The translations under genes were made by a program, and so were the position numbers. Below are positions 12,388-23,991 of a stretch of 64,000 bases of DNA, piece by piece; within the stretch, counting starts at the first letter, position 1, and the number at the start of each line of letters is the position of its first letter. The stretch covers positions 23,518,404 to 23,582,403 of the forward strand of contig NC_045148.1 in NCBI RefSeq assembly GCF_008831285.2, in the 5' to 3' direction. The notes beneath the pieces were generated by a model, which saw only the letters and a list, made by a program, of their open reading frames with translations, was not told the DNA's origin and did no database searches. The stretch is from Nymphaea colorata. Taxonomy: Eukaryota; Streptophyta; Magnoliopsida; Nymphaeales; Nymphaeaceae.

Positions 12388-12869
12388 CAAGTGTGAGAGG
12401 CCATTGCGGCCTCACTTTCGTGATAAACCACAACATAACAATACACTTTACTCCCCCTATGCTGTCGGAAGGGTAGGCAAAAGCCCTCCCCTTCTCCGTT
12501 ATGATAGGATGGGCCCTCCCCATTTTGTCGTCTTTTTCACAACGGACCAGGCCCCTGACGGGATCTGTTCTGCTGGTGCTGCTGCAAGGCAAAGAGACGC
12601 GAGGCTGCCTGGGTATGTGTTCCTCATCTGCTTCTCTCCCTCTCGTCCAGAAGGAGGCACTTCTATCGATGGGAAAAGAAAAAGGCAAGCCTGCCACTTG
12701 GTGGCCCATGCCCTCCTTTTTCATCGGTGATAGAGAGAAGGGCTTCCGTGCTCCTTTGATTTGCTTCAGGGAGGGCCCAACGGCCTTCCATCTACGTCTC
12801 CTTCTCGTATACCTGAAGAGGGGTTTGCCGGATGCTGCCGACGGAGGGGACAGAGCCCCTCACTAGCAA
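12388..12869. mobile_element. GC-rich insert with imperfect inverted ends, unidentified
   Basis: About 480 bp of sharply higher GC sits inside AT-rich DNA, between a T-rich run (12368-12383) and an AT-rich tail. The left end gcaagtgtgagaggcc and the reverse complement of the right end (gctagtgaggggctc) look alike, so it may be a small transposable element. A hairpin gaggcc-attgc-ggcctc sits at the left edge. All three plus frames and one minus frame are largely open (12383-12866), which GC-rich DNA tends to give, and none resembles a known protein. It lies between the copia gag relic and its presumed 5' LTR. Confidence 0.35.
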
Positions 12870-13045
12870 CCCCTTCTTATTTTATTTTTAAAATACTAAA
12901 GAGTTACAAGAGAGAGAGGGAATGCAGAGATAGAGTGTGCAAGAGAGCGAGAGCGAGAGAGTTTCAAAATGGCCAGTGACAATCTGCCCTCCTCTCTCTC
13001 AATAACAAACAAACAGTACATGATACACAGGAGTGTAGAACTTGT

Positions 13046-13075
13046 CATTAGTACCAATTGTTGGAGTTTTGAAGT
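13046..13075 (-). promoter_or_regulatory. Probable copia primer-binding site and 3' edge of a 5' LTR
   Basis: On the minus strand an LTR-like end ...CTCCAACA is followed by ATTGGTACTAATGAC. This resembles the tRNA-Met primer site (TGGTATCAGAGC) that follows copia 5' LTRs, with a few changes. Orientation and position fit the copia relic to its left, with the LTR running rightward from 13059. The far end of the LTR could not be placed. Confidence 0.45.
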
Positions 13076-15569
13076 AATACTAGCCTTCAAATGCACATGC
13101 TCAAGCATAAAAATAAATATAGAAGACTTATACTGGTTTCTACCATAATGCACAAAGAGAAGAATGAAGACGAATGACCTCCTTAGCGAACAACCACGGT
13201 CGATGAGCACGAACTCAGAATACCAAAGGTGAGTAAGGATAGGTCCTCATAAATTTTCCACCTCTATTAAACCACTCTTACATCATGTGGTATTGAGCAG
13301 AGAGTTTGCAGCGCTGGAATCAGACGATCGAGGCGAAGTTGAAACAATAAGAGAATGCCATGGAAGCGCTGATAATAAGTGAAATAGATCAACCGTGGTT
13401 CGGACACGGAGTTCTTTCTGATTCTGTGGTTGGGACACGGAACGCTTCCCTCCTGCGGTTCGGACATGTTACGGATTGGTCCAATGGGACCCCCGTAAAA
13501 TGACGCTTTGAAGAGACACCATTGTTGAGAAAGCGTGCCTGTTTCTGTGGACATCCAAGCGACTCGTTGCAGAAAAATCGACAGAGAGAAGCAGGTCTCT
13601 CTCCCTTCAGACAAACACAGCGAGAGGGACGTTTAAAGAAGAGGAGACAATGCCAATGGCGAGCGGTCAGAGGCTGAGCAAGAATGGCGAGCGGTCAGAA
13701 GCATGAGCAAGAAAGAGACAAGAAGAAGAGGTCGGAAGTGAGAGTAAGGAGGAGGCCACATTGTCCCTCTTGCTATTCTCTCGGAGAGGAGGGACACGAG
13801 AATGTCGCAGACTTTTGGTCAGTATCTTGGGAAAATGTTTGGAGTGTGGAATGACTTATATTCATTCATGCTTCCCTTAAAATACTGAACAAATTGCCAA
13901 ATGATCAATGATCGATATAAACATATTTCAACTTCTTGCTAGGCTCGGACGTTAGTATGAGACGTTCAGAGTAAAATCCAGCCTTAAATGAGCTTTGTTT
14001 TATTGTCATATATGTAGAGGATGGATGATGTATATATGAAGTCTGGTGGTTTGTTCAATCATATTTGCAGACGATTTTTCAGCTATAACAACATATTCTT
14101 GTATTAAAGTACGAGGTTTATCACTTTTTTTTTCAATAAAAATAAGCTCACTTTTCAATAGGCAGTATCAGAAAAATCACCAAAAGAAATTCAAAGCAAG
14201 GCTTTGTCGTCCAAATATCAAGCTATCCTTACGGTACTGAAAAAGCGAGAACATAGTAACATACTGTCTAGATCAAATTATTGTTTTGACACAGCGTTGG
14301 CTTCAAAAAACACCCAATCTCGATGTGACAATCAAACAGGCGGGGATAACAACATAGACTTATTCTGAAAATCAACCGCCAGGTAATGTAACAAAATCAA
14401 GAAGTAAAATGCAATAATGGCACACACATTATGTGTAGATAGAAGTGGGCACCCGGCTTGGCGAGGCTCGACAATTTTTAATTAATTTTAAATAAATAAA
14501 TGCATATATATAATATTTTTCTTATATATTTGTTTGATTAAAATTTAACTGGGCCGGGCCAAGCCCCTCTTTTGTCATTTTGATGCTACAATTTAGTACT
14601 AAGCAATGATTGAAAATAAGAAGACCAAAATTAATGATTGTGGGTGCATCTAGGAGGAACACACCTGTCTTAATTAAAAAAATTACAAAATAGAAAAAAT
14701 ATATATATACATCTGAGATGAAAATTACTTCATTCTAAATAGTGCAATTCTTGTTTTATATTATCATTTTCCAATTACTATTAATATTCACTCCTTTTCA
14801 ATTCTCAAGGAGATTGACCAATTCGGTACCATTTTTTTGGCAAACTATTTTGACTCGCCCTTAAGTTGACCGGCCAACAAAATAGTTTTTGGATTAACAC
14901 TTGTGAAACAGTGTTTGAAATGCGATGGTCTGAAATTAAGTGGATTCTCTCCAAGAAAAGCTCATGATTTGGGTTAGTTGTATTACTTGATAAGCTGATA
15001 AATATGGACCAAGAACCAAAGAGGCACTTTTGTTTAACAAGAAAGTGTTAAGAGCAAAGGTTGGAATGCAAATCAACCACCACTAAAATACCAAGCTGAT
15101 CAAAGGCCGGGAAGTCATCTTGTCGATGGCGAACTTGGTCGTTCCAACTCAACGCATGGTCGATCAGTAGAGCAAGTATGACTCCGGCCGATGGGAGGAG
15201 CAGCTGGCCATCGTGCCCACCAGATGGAGTGGGGAGGAGAGGTCCAAGAAGAAGAGCGGCTAGGAAAGGGCAGGGGAGTAAGTGGGAACTGATGTTGTGA
15301 ATGTGAAATGACCAGAGTCCCTCATATGTGAAAAGGAAAACCCCATAAGATGCCTTGAACAATGGTTTTTTCATTGGTCAGGAAAAGGGTGTATCTATTT
15401 GAACAATCTAATTAGAATTCAAAATGGTTTTCGCATGCTCAACAAGTGCGGGGAGGGATCAACCATTTCAAGAAAGAAGTTAACCTTAAAACTACAAAGA
15501 GGACTGGGCCTATTTTGATATTAGATGGTCCTGACCGATGTGAGTCATGGTAGGATCAAAAGTCATGAT
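13076..15569. other. Probable LTR body and intergenic DNA, no confident gene
   Basis: 13076 to roughly 13620 may be the body of the copia LTR, but no second copy is present to confirm it. The minus-strand frame 13267-13614 is open and unidentified. Around 13655-13715 the phrase gcgagcggtcagaagc...gagcaagaa is repeated in tandem. At 14448-14575 two GC-rich stretches (cccggcttggcgaggc and gggccgggccaagcccc) flank AT-rich DNA, like a small element with inverted ends. The minus-strand frame 15048-15374 (108 codons, Leu/Pro-rich) matches nothing I know. Confidence 0.4.
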
Positions 15570-16330
15570 GTGCATAACAGGTACTTACTTTATTTTGGAA
15601 AAAAATTATAGTTATATTTTGCCAAAACAGTAAACACCCACTTGCAATGCCATTATAAAATGGTATTGCCCACGCATTCGTTGAAAATGATGACAACAAA
15701 AACAAAGTGTCTGCATCATAAGCTATTAGATAATAAATCAGTTGCCACATGAGAACATTGTGTTTGTTTAAACACTAGTGACCAAGTATTTGCATTTAAC
15801 ATAGCATAACCATAAAGGACAGTTTGCCCATGATTTCAGCTCAATATTCAATTATTTGCCATAGTTGTACAATTGAAAAACGTTTTATAGTAAAGTAATA
15901 ACTCAAATATCAAAACTGAAATCAGGAACCAGCATTTCAGCAAATACATTTAAATAGCTTACCTATCCACTGAAAACTCCTAATTCTTCAAGTCTCAACA
16001 AGAATTAATTCTATTTCATAAAAAATAAATGTCCGAAACACCCATTTTTACACTAAGGAAAACCAAAAAGAGGGTTAGCAATTAGACAAATTTTATAAAG
16101 TTCACAAAATGCCAAGGAAAACCCACAGATGCCAAACAAATTCTTGAAAAAACTTCAATTGTGACAAGAACTAAAGAAAAATAAACATAGAGAAGGTTTA
16201 CATTGAGTAAGACGGAGAGCAAGATTGCTCTTCATGACTCCTTAAGTATTTCCCCGGGTTTCTGCCTTCATCTATCAGAAAATGTTGCTTTCTTGCCATT
16301 TTGGAATTGTCATATTCTTGCCCACTAAGT
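15570..16330. repeat. Diverged direct duplication, copy 1
   Basis: This stretch matches, with many substitutions and indels, a split second copy made of 17340-17400 and 18165-18842. Shared landmarks are tgcatcataagct / cgcatcataagct, taataaatcagttgc, accataaccataaa, gctcaatattcaa, cttacctatccactgaaa / cttacctttccactgaag and gcaagattgctcttc. No protein family was recognised. It may be the relic of a transposon or of intronic DNA. Confidence 0.85.
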
Positions 16331-16384
16331 TATTTGTAAAGTGAGATAAGGCACTAAATAATCAGCAAGGTGAGCTGGGAGAAA

Positions 16385-17339
16385 TTTCAGACAGAGAGAG
16401 AGAGAGAGAGAAGAAAGTTGCAGATATTCACAGCCAGCCCTAAGAAGATTGTCAAACAAAATGGTCAAAGGAACAGATCACAAGACATGACGTTATCAAG
16501 TAGAAAAGGTCCTCCCCTGAACAAACATATTGAACTAGAGATTGAATGATCAATCCATGGAAGATGGCACAAACAATGCACAAAGCTATAACAAAAACAG
16601 ACAACATCAACAAATTCAAGAGTGTGAATCCAAAGGAGAATTTGAAAATTCTAATGCATCACAGACTAAACGATCTTCCAGCAACTTTATCACCGAAACC
16701 AACAATCCAACCAGAAATCCCAGAGTTACACACCAAAACATATGAAGTTGGAAATTTTTTTTTCATATCCAAGAAATGAGAATGAGAAGGAACAAAACAA
16801 TCATGAATACATCCAATCCATGGGCATACTGAATGGTCTTCCACAAATCCAGTCACCTGAAGCCCAACGGACCTAGAAATCCCAAACATTCTTCAACAGA
16901 GTTTCTGGAAAAAGATCAAGAAAGAAACAACTACTAGGCTTATCAACTCAATCAGTCGATTGAGAATGAAGGACACCGAAAAAGAAGAGCAAGAAAGAAC
17001 TAAATTCATACACATCAAATACGATCAGTACCTAAATTTGAATCAATCTCAGGCTCTCAAAATAATTTTCAAAACAAGACCGACAACAAAAATTACTAAT
17101 TGGCAAGGCCGCTTGTGTCAGCTGGCCTGGGTCCCGGGTACCCCACGGCGGCTCGGCCCACGGCCCAGGTCTACGTGTCAGTGCTCTGATGCTCTCTCTA
17201 TCTTTCTCTTCCTGGCTTCTTGCTTTTGGCAGGAAATTTTTGACAGAACCTTAGCAGTTGGTGGGCTTATTGTAGAAAATTTTCACGTCATCCTTGATAA
17301 CTTGCTGTAATTTTGAAAAGTTCCTTCACATTTTCAACG
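16385..17339. other. Spacer with GA microsatellite, no confident gene
   Basis: A GA run at about 16392-16412 is followed by AC-rich sequence with short overlapping frames (16542-16779 plus, 16659-16889 minus) that resemble no known protein. A GC-rich patch at 17100-17180 includes a cccgggtaccc palindrome and cggctcggcccacggccc. Confidence 0.4.
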
Positions 17340-17831
17340 CACTGCTTAACAGGTATTTGCTTTATTTTAAAAATTTTATGGTTATATTTTGTCAAAACTC
17401 TTCTATATCGCAAAAATAGGGCCATTTATTTAGTGAGTAAAATAAGCACTCGAAGTCTGGAATTTCCAATTTCACAAGATAAAGAAATCACCAACTTCCA
17501 ATGCACTAGATCAAGATTTATAAGAATAAAAAAATATGTAGCCTGTTCAAGTTATAAATTAATTTATAAAACTAAACACTCAACATTTTCTTAAAACATC
17601 TCAAACACATCTATGTCGCTGCCTTTAGAAAAAAAGCCAAATGAATGAAAACCATGAGCAGGCCGCTCTTCAACTAATTCTCATAAGTTATTTTTATTGG
17701 TATACCATCCTTTTTCTCTCTTTGTTTAATTTTGATATAGAAAGGAGGATGCTGAGATGAAAGATGAATACAATCAAATTTTCATATTAAAAGAGCTCGA
17801 GATTCATTCTCTTTTTCCCTCTCTGCTTTTT

Positions 17832-17891
<60 letters not shown>

Positions 17892-18842
17892 TGAAATTGG
17901 TACGTATATGACCATTTGATTTTTCCAGGATAAAAGTTTGAGGGAAATTCAAAGAGAGAAAAAGGTGATGTTTTAGTCTTTGGCCGTTCAAAAAAATTGG
18001 AAAATAGCCTGATATCTTGGAAAAAAATGAAAAAAAGGCTGATTTAGAAAGAGAGAAATTGGTAGGCACATGACCATTTGATTTTTCCAAGAGAAAAGTG
18101 AGAGACAAAGTCAAAGAGAAAAGAAGGGGTGATATTTTAGCCTTTCGCTGTTGAAAGCACAATCGCTTAAACAGTAAACAACCACTTGTAAACAGTCCGC
18201 ATCATAAGCTACTTGCTAATAAATCAGTTGCACATGAGAATATTATCGGTGGTTAAACACTGATGACTAAGTATTTTACCTTTAATATACCATAACCATA
18301 AAATACAATCTTCCCATAGTTGCAGCTCAATATTCAAGTGTTTGGCACAGCTGTACAGTGGACAAACTTTTTATACAAAAAGAAATAACACAAATATCAA
18401 AACTGAAATCGTCTTTCAGGAAACTACACTTGGCAAACACATTTAAGTAGCTTACCTTTCCACTGAAGACTCTTAATTCTTCAAGTCGCAACAGGAATTA
18501 ATTCCATTTCCTAACAAACAGATGGAACTCTCCAGGACATGCCATTTTACCCTAGGAAAACCCAACAAGAGGGTATGAAATGAGACCAATTTTCCTGTGT
18601 TCATAAATATACCAAGGAAAATACATAGATGCCACACGAATTCTTGAAGAAACTTCATCAATTAAGACATGGACTAAAGAAAAATAAAAATAGACGTGTT
18701 ACCCAAGAGGGAGGCAGAGAGCAAGATTGCTCTTCTTGACTCCTTATGTAGTTCGCAGGATTCTGCTTTCTGATCTTTGAAAATGCTGCATTCTGCCGCT
18801 CTAACATTGTCAAGTACTTTGGCATCAACTTAATTGTAAGCC
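17340..18842. repeat. Diverged direct duplication, copy 2, split by an internal insertion
   Basis: 17340-17400 pairs with the start of copy 1 near 15575 (tttgctttattttaaaaatttta / acttactttattttggaaa), and 18165-18842 pairs with the rest. Between them lie about 760 bp absent from copy 1: a TA/GA microsatellite (17837-17893) and a pair of direct repeats around the phrase atgaccatttgatttttcca (17908 and 18070). Copy 2 ends where the copia LTR at 18843 begins, so the retrotransposon inserted at or near its edge. Confidence 0.8.
17837..18155. repeat. TA/GA microsatellite followed by two direct repeats of about 110 bp
   Basis: A TA run passes into a GA run and then into a unit beginning gaaattggtacgtatatgacc. 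A diverged second copy begins at about 18055 with gaaattggtaggcacatgacc. Both units carry atgaccatttgatttttcca and a later ttttagtctttggccgtt / ttttagcctttcgctgtt. A minus-strand frame runs through both units (17782-18162), but it is simply low-complexity and repeated. Confidence 0.85.
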
Positions 18843-19341
18843 TGTAAAAGAGAAGGATGGATGAAGATGATGAACAAAAGAAATTAAAGTGGTTCAGAAG
18901 AAAAATTCCTACTCCACAACTCAGTCATCAATTTCATGATGATCTGGTTCCCTTAGCACAGTATTTATACATTGCTATGTCTGATTAGAATTCGAATCAG
19001 TTTCCATGGGCATACAATCTGTTTGCTTGAATTTCTCCTTTGGTTTTGAATAGGAGAAACTAACATTCTCCCGAAATCTTTCATCATTGTGAAGAGGCGT
19101 TTTTGTTGCTTGTCCGATTGGCTTTGCTTCCATATTTATTGCTGTTAATTTGCTGGAATTCTGATTTATTGCTGGAGCCTTATCAAGATGTGTCTTAGTT
19201 TCTTGACTCTCGTGGCTGATTTGATTTTCTGCCATATTAGTTATGCCGGATTTCCTGCAGTGATAATCCACGCCTGATCTCCTGGAGTTACGAATCGTTA
19301 AAGACACACCTGATTTTCTTGAGTGAGCCGGTGCGTTATCA
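18843..19341 (-). mobile_element. 3' LTR of a Ty1/copia element
   Basis: On the minus strand a polypurine tract GAGGGGGGA (19350-19342) is followed at once by TGATAACGCACC, the expected PPT-to-LTR junction. The LTR then runs leftward to about 18843, near 500 bp. A TATAAATAC box at about 18964 lies within it. The outer end was chosen as the first TG/CA boundary after duplication copy 2 and is uncertain by some bases. No matching 5' LTR or target duplication is visible. Confidence 0.65.
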
Positions 19342-20345
19342 TCCCCCCTCAACCGAAGGGAAGGTTGCATACGTAAGCCAAGATGGTGAATAATTGCTGA
19401 GACAATGGTTTGGTAAAAAGATCTGCAAGCTGACCTTTCGGTTGTGATGAACTGAGTATTCATATTTCCCAGTGCAACTTGTTCACAATCAAAATGATAT
19501 TCGAGTTCCAAAATGTTTCATACATGAATGAAAGACTGTTTTGAAAGTGGTACGTAGTGCCGAAATGTTGTCACTCAAAAGAATTGGAGCTTTAGGGAGG
19601 TAGACACCGAGATATTGTAAAATAAAGGTAAGCCATTTAATTTCAGCAGCAGCTCCGGCGAGCACCTGGTATTCAGCTTCACAGGACGAGCGAGCAACAG
19701 TCGGTTGTTTCTTAGAGCTCCAGGATATACAATTTGGACCAAGAAATGGGCAGTATCCTGAAGTCAATCGACGTGTATCTGGACATCCCACCCAGTCTGC
19801 ATCAGAGTACGCTCGGAGAGTCAATCTTGAGATTTATTGAGACGTGCCTTGAACATATCATATAATGTGTTTCTAGATTTGAAACTGCTTCATCGTTGGG
19901 GCATGCATGAATTGACAAGCAAAATTTACTGTATAGGATAGATCTGACCGTGTAAGGGTCAAGTATTGAAGTGCACCTACAAGACTTCGATATGCGATAG
20001 CATTGGAATAAGAAGGATCAATTTCCTCGGGAGATTTGGAACCAACAGTTATTGCTCACTATTTTACATTGCTGCATTTGTGCTCTAGAAAATAATGTCT
20101 TGAGCGTATCTTGACTGATGCATAAACAAGCCATTGGAAGTCCTTGCAACTTGAATTCCCAAGAAGTAATTCAGATCACCCAGATCATTCATAGCTAATT
20201 ATTGTCTGACGGTGATGAGGAATGACATTATAAATGAATGTGAATTTCTTGAAGAATGATATCATCAACATACAGTAATAGAATAGTGATAGATTTTAGC
20301 CCATAATGCACCCCAGTGGATCTGGTAGAATTTGGTGGCGCATAT
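19342..20345 (-). pseudogene. Ty1/copia RT C-terminus and RNase H
   Basis: The minus strand shows the C-terminal part of copia pol. A YVDDI relic of the RT catalytic motif lies at about 20260-20300, and an RT connection piece at 19830-20050. An open frame at 19489-19824 carries the copia RNase H signature: AYSDADWVGCPDTRRLTSGY, then SWSSKKQPTVARSS, EAEY and DNISAL. After a frameshift near 19500 the tail ELEYHFDCEQVALGNMNTQF continues to the LGLRMQPSLRLRGDDN end next to the polypurine tract. Gag, integrase and most of RT are absent, so this is a 5'-truncated copy. The better-kept RNase H suggests it is younger than the copia relic at 10100-12030. Confidence 0.92.
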
Positions 20346-20378
20346 GCTGAAATCTAAATTGTTTCTCTTCCCCTTACT

Positions 20379-21005
20379 TTACCCGAATTGATGTGGTTTG
20401 TTAAGTTGTGGGCCAGTCGTCCTCTTTGGCCAGCTCAGCAGTCTTGGCCCATCTGTTCGCCTCACACTGGTTGCCCCCTTACCTTGGTATGAGGTGGTTC
20501 TCTCAAAATTCAAGGCATTCATGACGGGGCCGTTGGTTCCCAAGTCATAAATGGTCACCCTTTCACCACTCTCCTCAAGGATCCTAATTATTCTTTCAAG
20601 GAGGTCGGAGGAATCCTTGCTGAGTTGCTTTAGCCGAGGGCTATCAAGTGTCAAGTTCAACGCCTGGTCCCCATCCAACAAAAATAAACAGGCTTGCATG
20701 GAGCTGTCGACCCTGCACCCTGTTTTCCCAATGTCTGTAGGCAGCGCCAAAGGGCCCTCCTGTGTTGACCCTCATTAGAGCCCCTTGCTGACTCAAGATG
20801 GCTTGAGCAGACCCGCCCTCAACAAGCCAAACTGCTCCAGCATTGCCGACATATCCTTTTACATTCATTGCAGTTGCTGGGGTCTCCTTGGCAGGCGTTG
20901 TCCTCACAGCCGGGCTCAAAATGGAGATAGGGAGTGTGGGCTGCCGAAGAGGTAACAATCACACCTCTGCCCTTCTCATTTGGCAGCTCCGGAAGAGCCA
21001 CTGGT
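20379..21005 (-). pseudogene. Unidentified GC-richer reading frame, broken
   Basis: Three overlapping minus-strand frames (20379-20750, 20644-20958, 20819-21001) can be read as one frame-shifted coding stretch. The best part, 20379-20750, is 123 codons with a charged helix-like stretch containing LKQLSKDSSDLLERIIRILE. Upstream is a Cys-rich piece with CEDNACQGDPSNCNECKRIC. I do not recognise a family. It abuts the 5'-truncated copia element, so it may be an unrelated transposon gag or a captured gene piece. Chance open frames in a GC-rich patch cannot be excluded. Confidence 0.35.
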
Positions 21006-21532
21006 TCAGCTTCTTCTAGCAGGTCGTTGACTGCTTACACTCATGTAGGTGCCCCCATTTGGCGCTGCATGTGAAGTACTGGCTGTGCTTAAAATGTACT
21101 CACCTTTCCCTAGGAGACAAGTGTTGTAGTCACTGGTTGAGGGCATTCCTTGTGTCCACTGGTGGTGGAATGCCCTCCTAGGTTGGCATGCAGTCGCTGG
21201 CCCTGGATAGCGTGGGCAAAATCAACTGCATTTTTTGCTTGAAGAGACCAACCTAGGTTCTCTTTTCCCGTTCCAGCTTGAAAGTCAGGCCAGTGTCTTG
21301 CCAGGTGTGAGTCTAGTTCTCCTCCTTTGTCCTGGCACCTTCATGCTTTGAGCGTGTGTCAGAGAGTCCATTGCGTCACCACCCTCAAGTTCTGCCGAAG
21401 GTCCAGTTCTCTCCAATGCTGGCCGCATGGCAATTTCAGCCTTTTGGTCTGGGTACTCTCCCTAGGGACATTGTGCACCTTGTCCCCCCATTGCGCATTG
21501 GCCACCATCGTCTGGTTCAACAAGGCATCCTT

Positions 21533-21700
21533 TTCTTCGACCTATTATTCCATGTCGATGGCACTATCTTCAATTTCTCCGATGCAGAATCTACAACCCA
21601 CAATAAGCAAAACGGAACAAGATTACGGAAAACCAGTTTTCACAATCATTTCTCGCAAGTGGCACATGTAGAACTCAGAATACAAACCTGCTGCTCTGAT
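21533..21700. repeat. 165-bp repeat, left copy
   Basis: This matches 35563-35730 in the same orientation. Shared text includes attattccatgtcgatggc, caatttctccg, cccacaataagcaaaa and aagtggcacatgtagaactc. The two copies bracket the 14-kb zone that holds all the minus-strand exon relics. Neither copy keeps a shared long open frame, so it is probably a repeat and not a conserved exon. Confidence 0.85.
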
Positions 21701-22698
21701 GCATCTGATTCCCGAAATTTGATAACAGAGATGATAGCTGAAAAAGGACTTTCTAGAGGTGACTAGATAAACAAGAAGAAACATAAATATACAGCTGATA
21801 GCATACTTATCAAGCTTTGCATCTTTTGGCACAAGACCTAGATCTGCTTGCACTACACTTTCCTTTCCATAGCACAGTCTTTCAGAACATGATTTTGTCT
21901 AAAGTTAAAAATTGTATTGTTTATGATAAAAAGGTAAAAGAGAAAACATAAAAAATTCAGAATATCGAAAATAATAAAAAGGACATGTGATCTATATTGA
22001 TTAAAAGAGGGTTGATTTGGATCAATGGATTTCAGTACCACGAAATAAAGTATAATTCCAGCCAGGGTCATTCTTGAACGGCTCAAAATCATGTCAAATT
22101 GCCGAATAAATGTGATAACAGCAATAATAGTAGCAATATTTATTAATAAAAAAACCACTTAAATCAAACAAAGCCAACTTGTTCTTAGCTCACTAACAAA
22201 TCACAGTATTATCATGTCAGAGAGGCATTGTGATCACCACTAATTAATTTAACATTACAAACAGCACCAATATATGCCTAGAACGCTGGATGCACATCAT
22301 GTACTTAATAGGCAGCCAAGTTGGAGAAGAGAAAAACCAAGTAAGAACAAGACTGTCGTAAGTTAATGTGGGAAATATACAGTAACATAATGGACCATGC
22401 AGACAAGAAGGAAATGAACTTCAAATTTACATGAATCGATGAACATGTCCTGCTTGCAAGATACACCCAGAATGATGTCATTTGAAAGCAGAGACTAGAG
22501 AGTAAATAAGTAATTAGTTTGGGAAAAAAAGAAATTAACATAACACCAGAAGAAGAAACAGTTCTATATGACCAACTTAAGCATAAAATGCTTATTCATG
22601 TGCATATATTTCTAATATAAGCACTAAATTAGCATGTGCTAGAGGAATGCAAAATGAGAAACTAATTGATGAATATATTAACAATTAAAATCATCAAC
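21701..22698. other. AT-rich spacer, nothing recognised
   Basis: Short low-complexity frames on the minus strand (21853-22158, 22305-22541) are rich in Ile, Phe and Leu, as expected from AT-rich noncoding DNA. I see no domain or repeat of note. Confidence 0.5.
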
Positions 22699-22835
22699 CT
22701 TTGAGCTGCATTGTCTGTCTCTTCATTATCTATGCATTTTAGCTCGTTTTCATCAAAGCCTGTGCCCAAGGAGGAAGTCTCAGGCGCTGTATGCGAATCG
22801 GTGTCAAAGTCATTAAAGTTATCCATATCAACATT
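22699..22835 (-). CDS. Candidate internal exon, acidic, unidentified
   Basis: On the minus strand an acceptor TGATAATTGCAG precedes 137 nt of open sequence that ends in CTCAAAG followed by GTTGATG, a good donor. The 45 codons are strongly acidic and include NVDMDNFNDFDTDSHTAPE and ENELKCIDNEE. GC content and codon use look more coding-like than the surroundings. No family was recognised, and no neighbouring exon could be linked. It may belong to the same gene as one of the other minus-strand relics, but nothing shows this. Confidence 0.4.
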
Positions 22836-23599
22836 CTGCAATTATCAAAAGAAGACAAAAATTAGTCATGGACTAGCACTACCAATCTTCCTTGTTTCCC
22901 AAAAACAGATAACATCATAACAAGATGATAAGGAATAAGTTATCTAAAGCATAATTATTTCCAGTTAGTTAATACACCAAGCACTTATTCACATTTGCCT
23001 CTGTTCTTGAGACCAGGGTTAGTATGGAATCGGGAGCGAGTAGAGAGACCCCTACAAATTTTCGGAAGTAGGAACCAAGAAATGAACTGGAAGTGACCCA
23101 AAAGTAGATCACGAAGCAAGCGAGAGCCAAAGTAGCATGTTAAGAAACAACTAGCCAGAAAAAAATATAACTTATAAACAAAGATCAAACATTCAAGTTT
23201 CAAACTCCAAACTTTTTGCATAATTAAGTTTAAGCTTGGGCAAAGATTTATAAAATAGGGTTTGATTATATTAGGAATCTAGATTTTACTGAAAAAAGAA
23301 GCTTGCATCAGTTGCCTGAATGGGAAGCACAGTTCTGGTCACAAAGGAAGCCGGCTTCTTTCTTTAAATAGTGCTCTGAAGACACTTCAAAAGCACCTTA
23401 CTTTTTGCTTTCCAATGTGCTTCCAAGCCCCATTCGTAATTCTGCTACCCTTGCTTGGGGACCAGTTTCCACACTCAGGTGTTGTCACTGTGAGTGGGCT
23501 GGCCTTGAGGGACACCAAGAATGCTCAGTTACCAATCTTATCATGTTTAGCATTTTTGTTTGTTCTGCATGAATACTTAGTATATGTCATAAGTAATAT

Positions 23600-23955
23600 G
23601 TATAAATCACATAGTTACCTACATGTTATATGTTAATGTATACGGATATTATGAATATACATATATCATATACGTCATATATTTTATGTATTATATATAT
23701 ATTATACATTTACGTATACGTTACATAGTAATATACTACATTTATGATGTCATATATACATTATATAAAATTATATATAATATTTATGTAATATACATAT
23801 ATAAAACTATAATAGTTATATATACATATACATATAACTATATACTATTTACGTCATATACTATAATATTATATACATACAACTATATGTACACATTATA
23901 TACACAATATATTACATATATGTAATATATACATAAATGTATTATATATATATAC

Positions 23956-23991
<36 letters not shown>

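Noticed and set aside
12404-12866. Overlapping GC-rich frames on both strands as a possible gene
   Set aside because: Several frames are open at once, which reflects low stop density in GC-rich DNA; no family resemblance.
17782-18162. 126-codon minus-strand frame with internal repeat
   Set aside because: Follows a direct repeat and a TA/GA microsatellite; not protein-like.
23623-23925. 100-codon plus-strand frame
   Set aside because: Pure product of TA/TACATA repeats.
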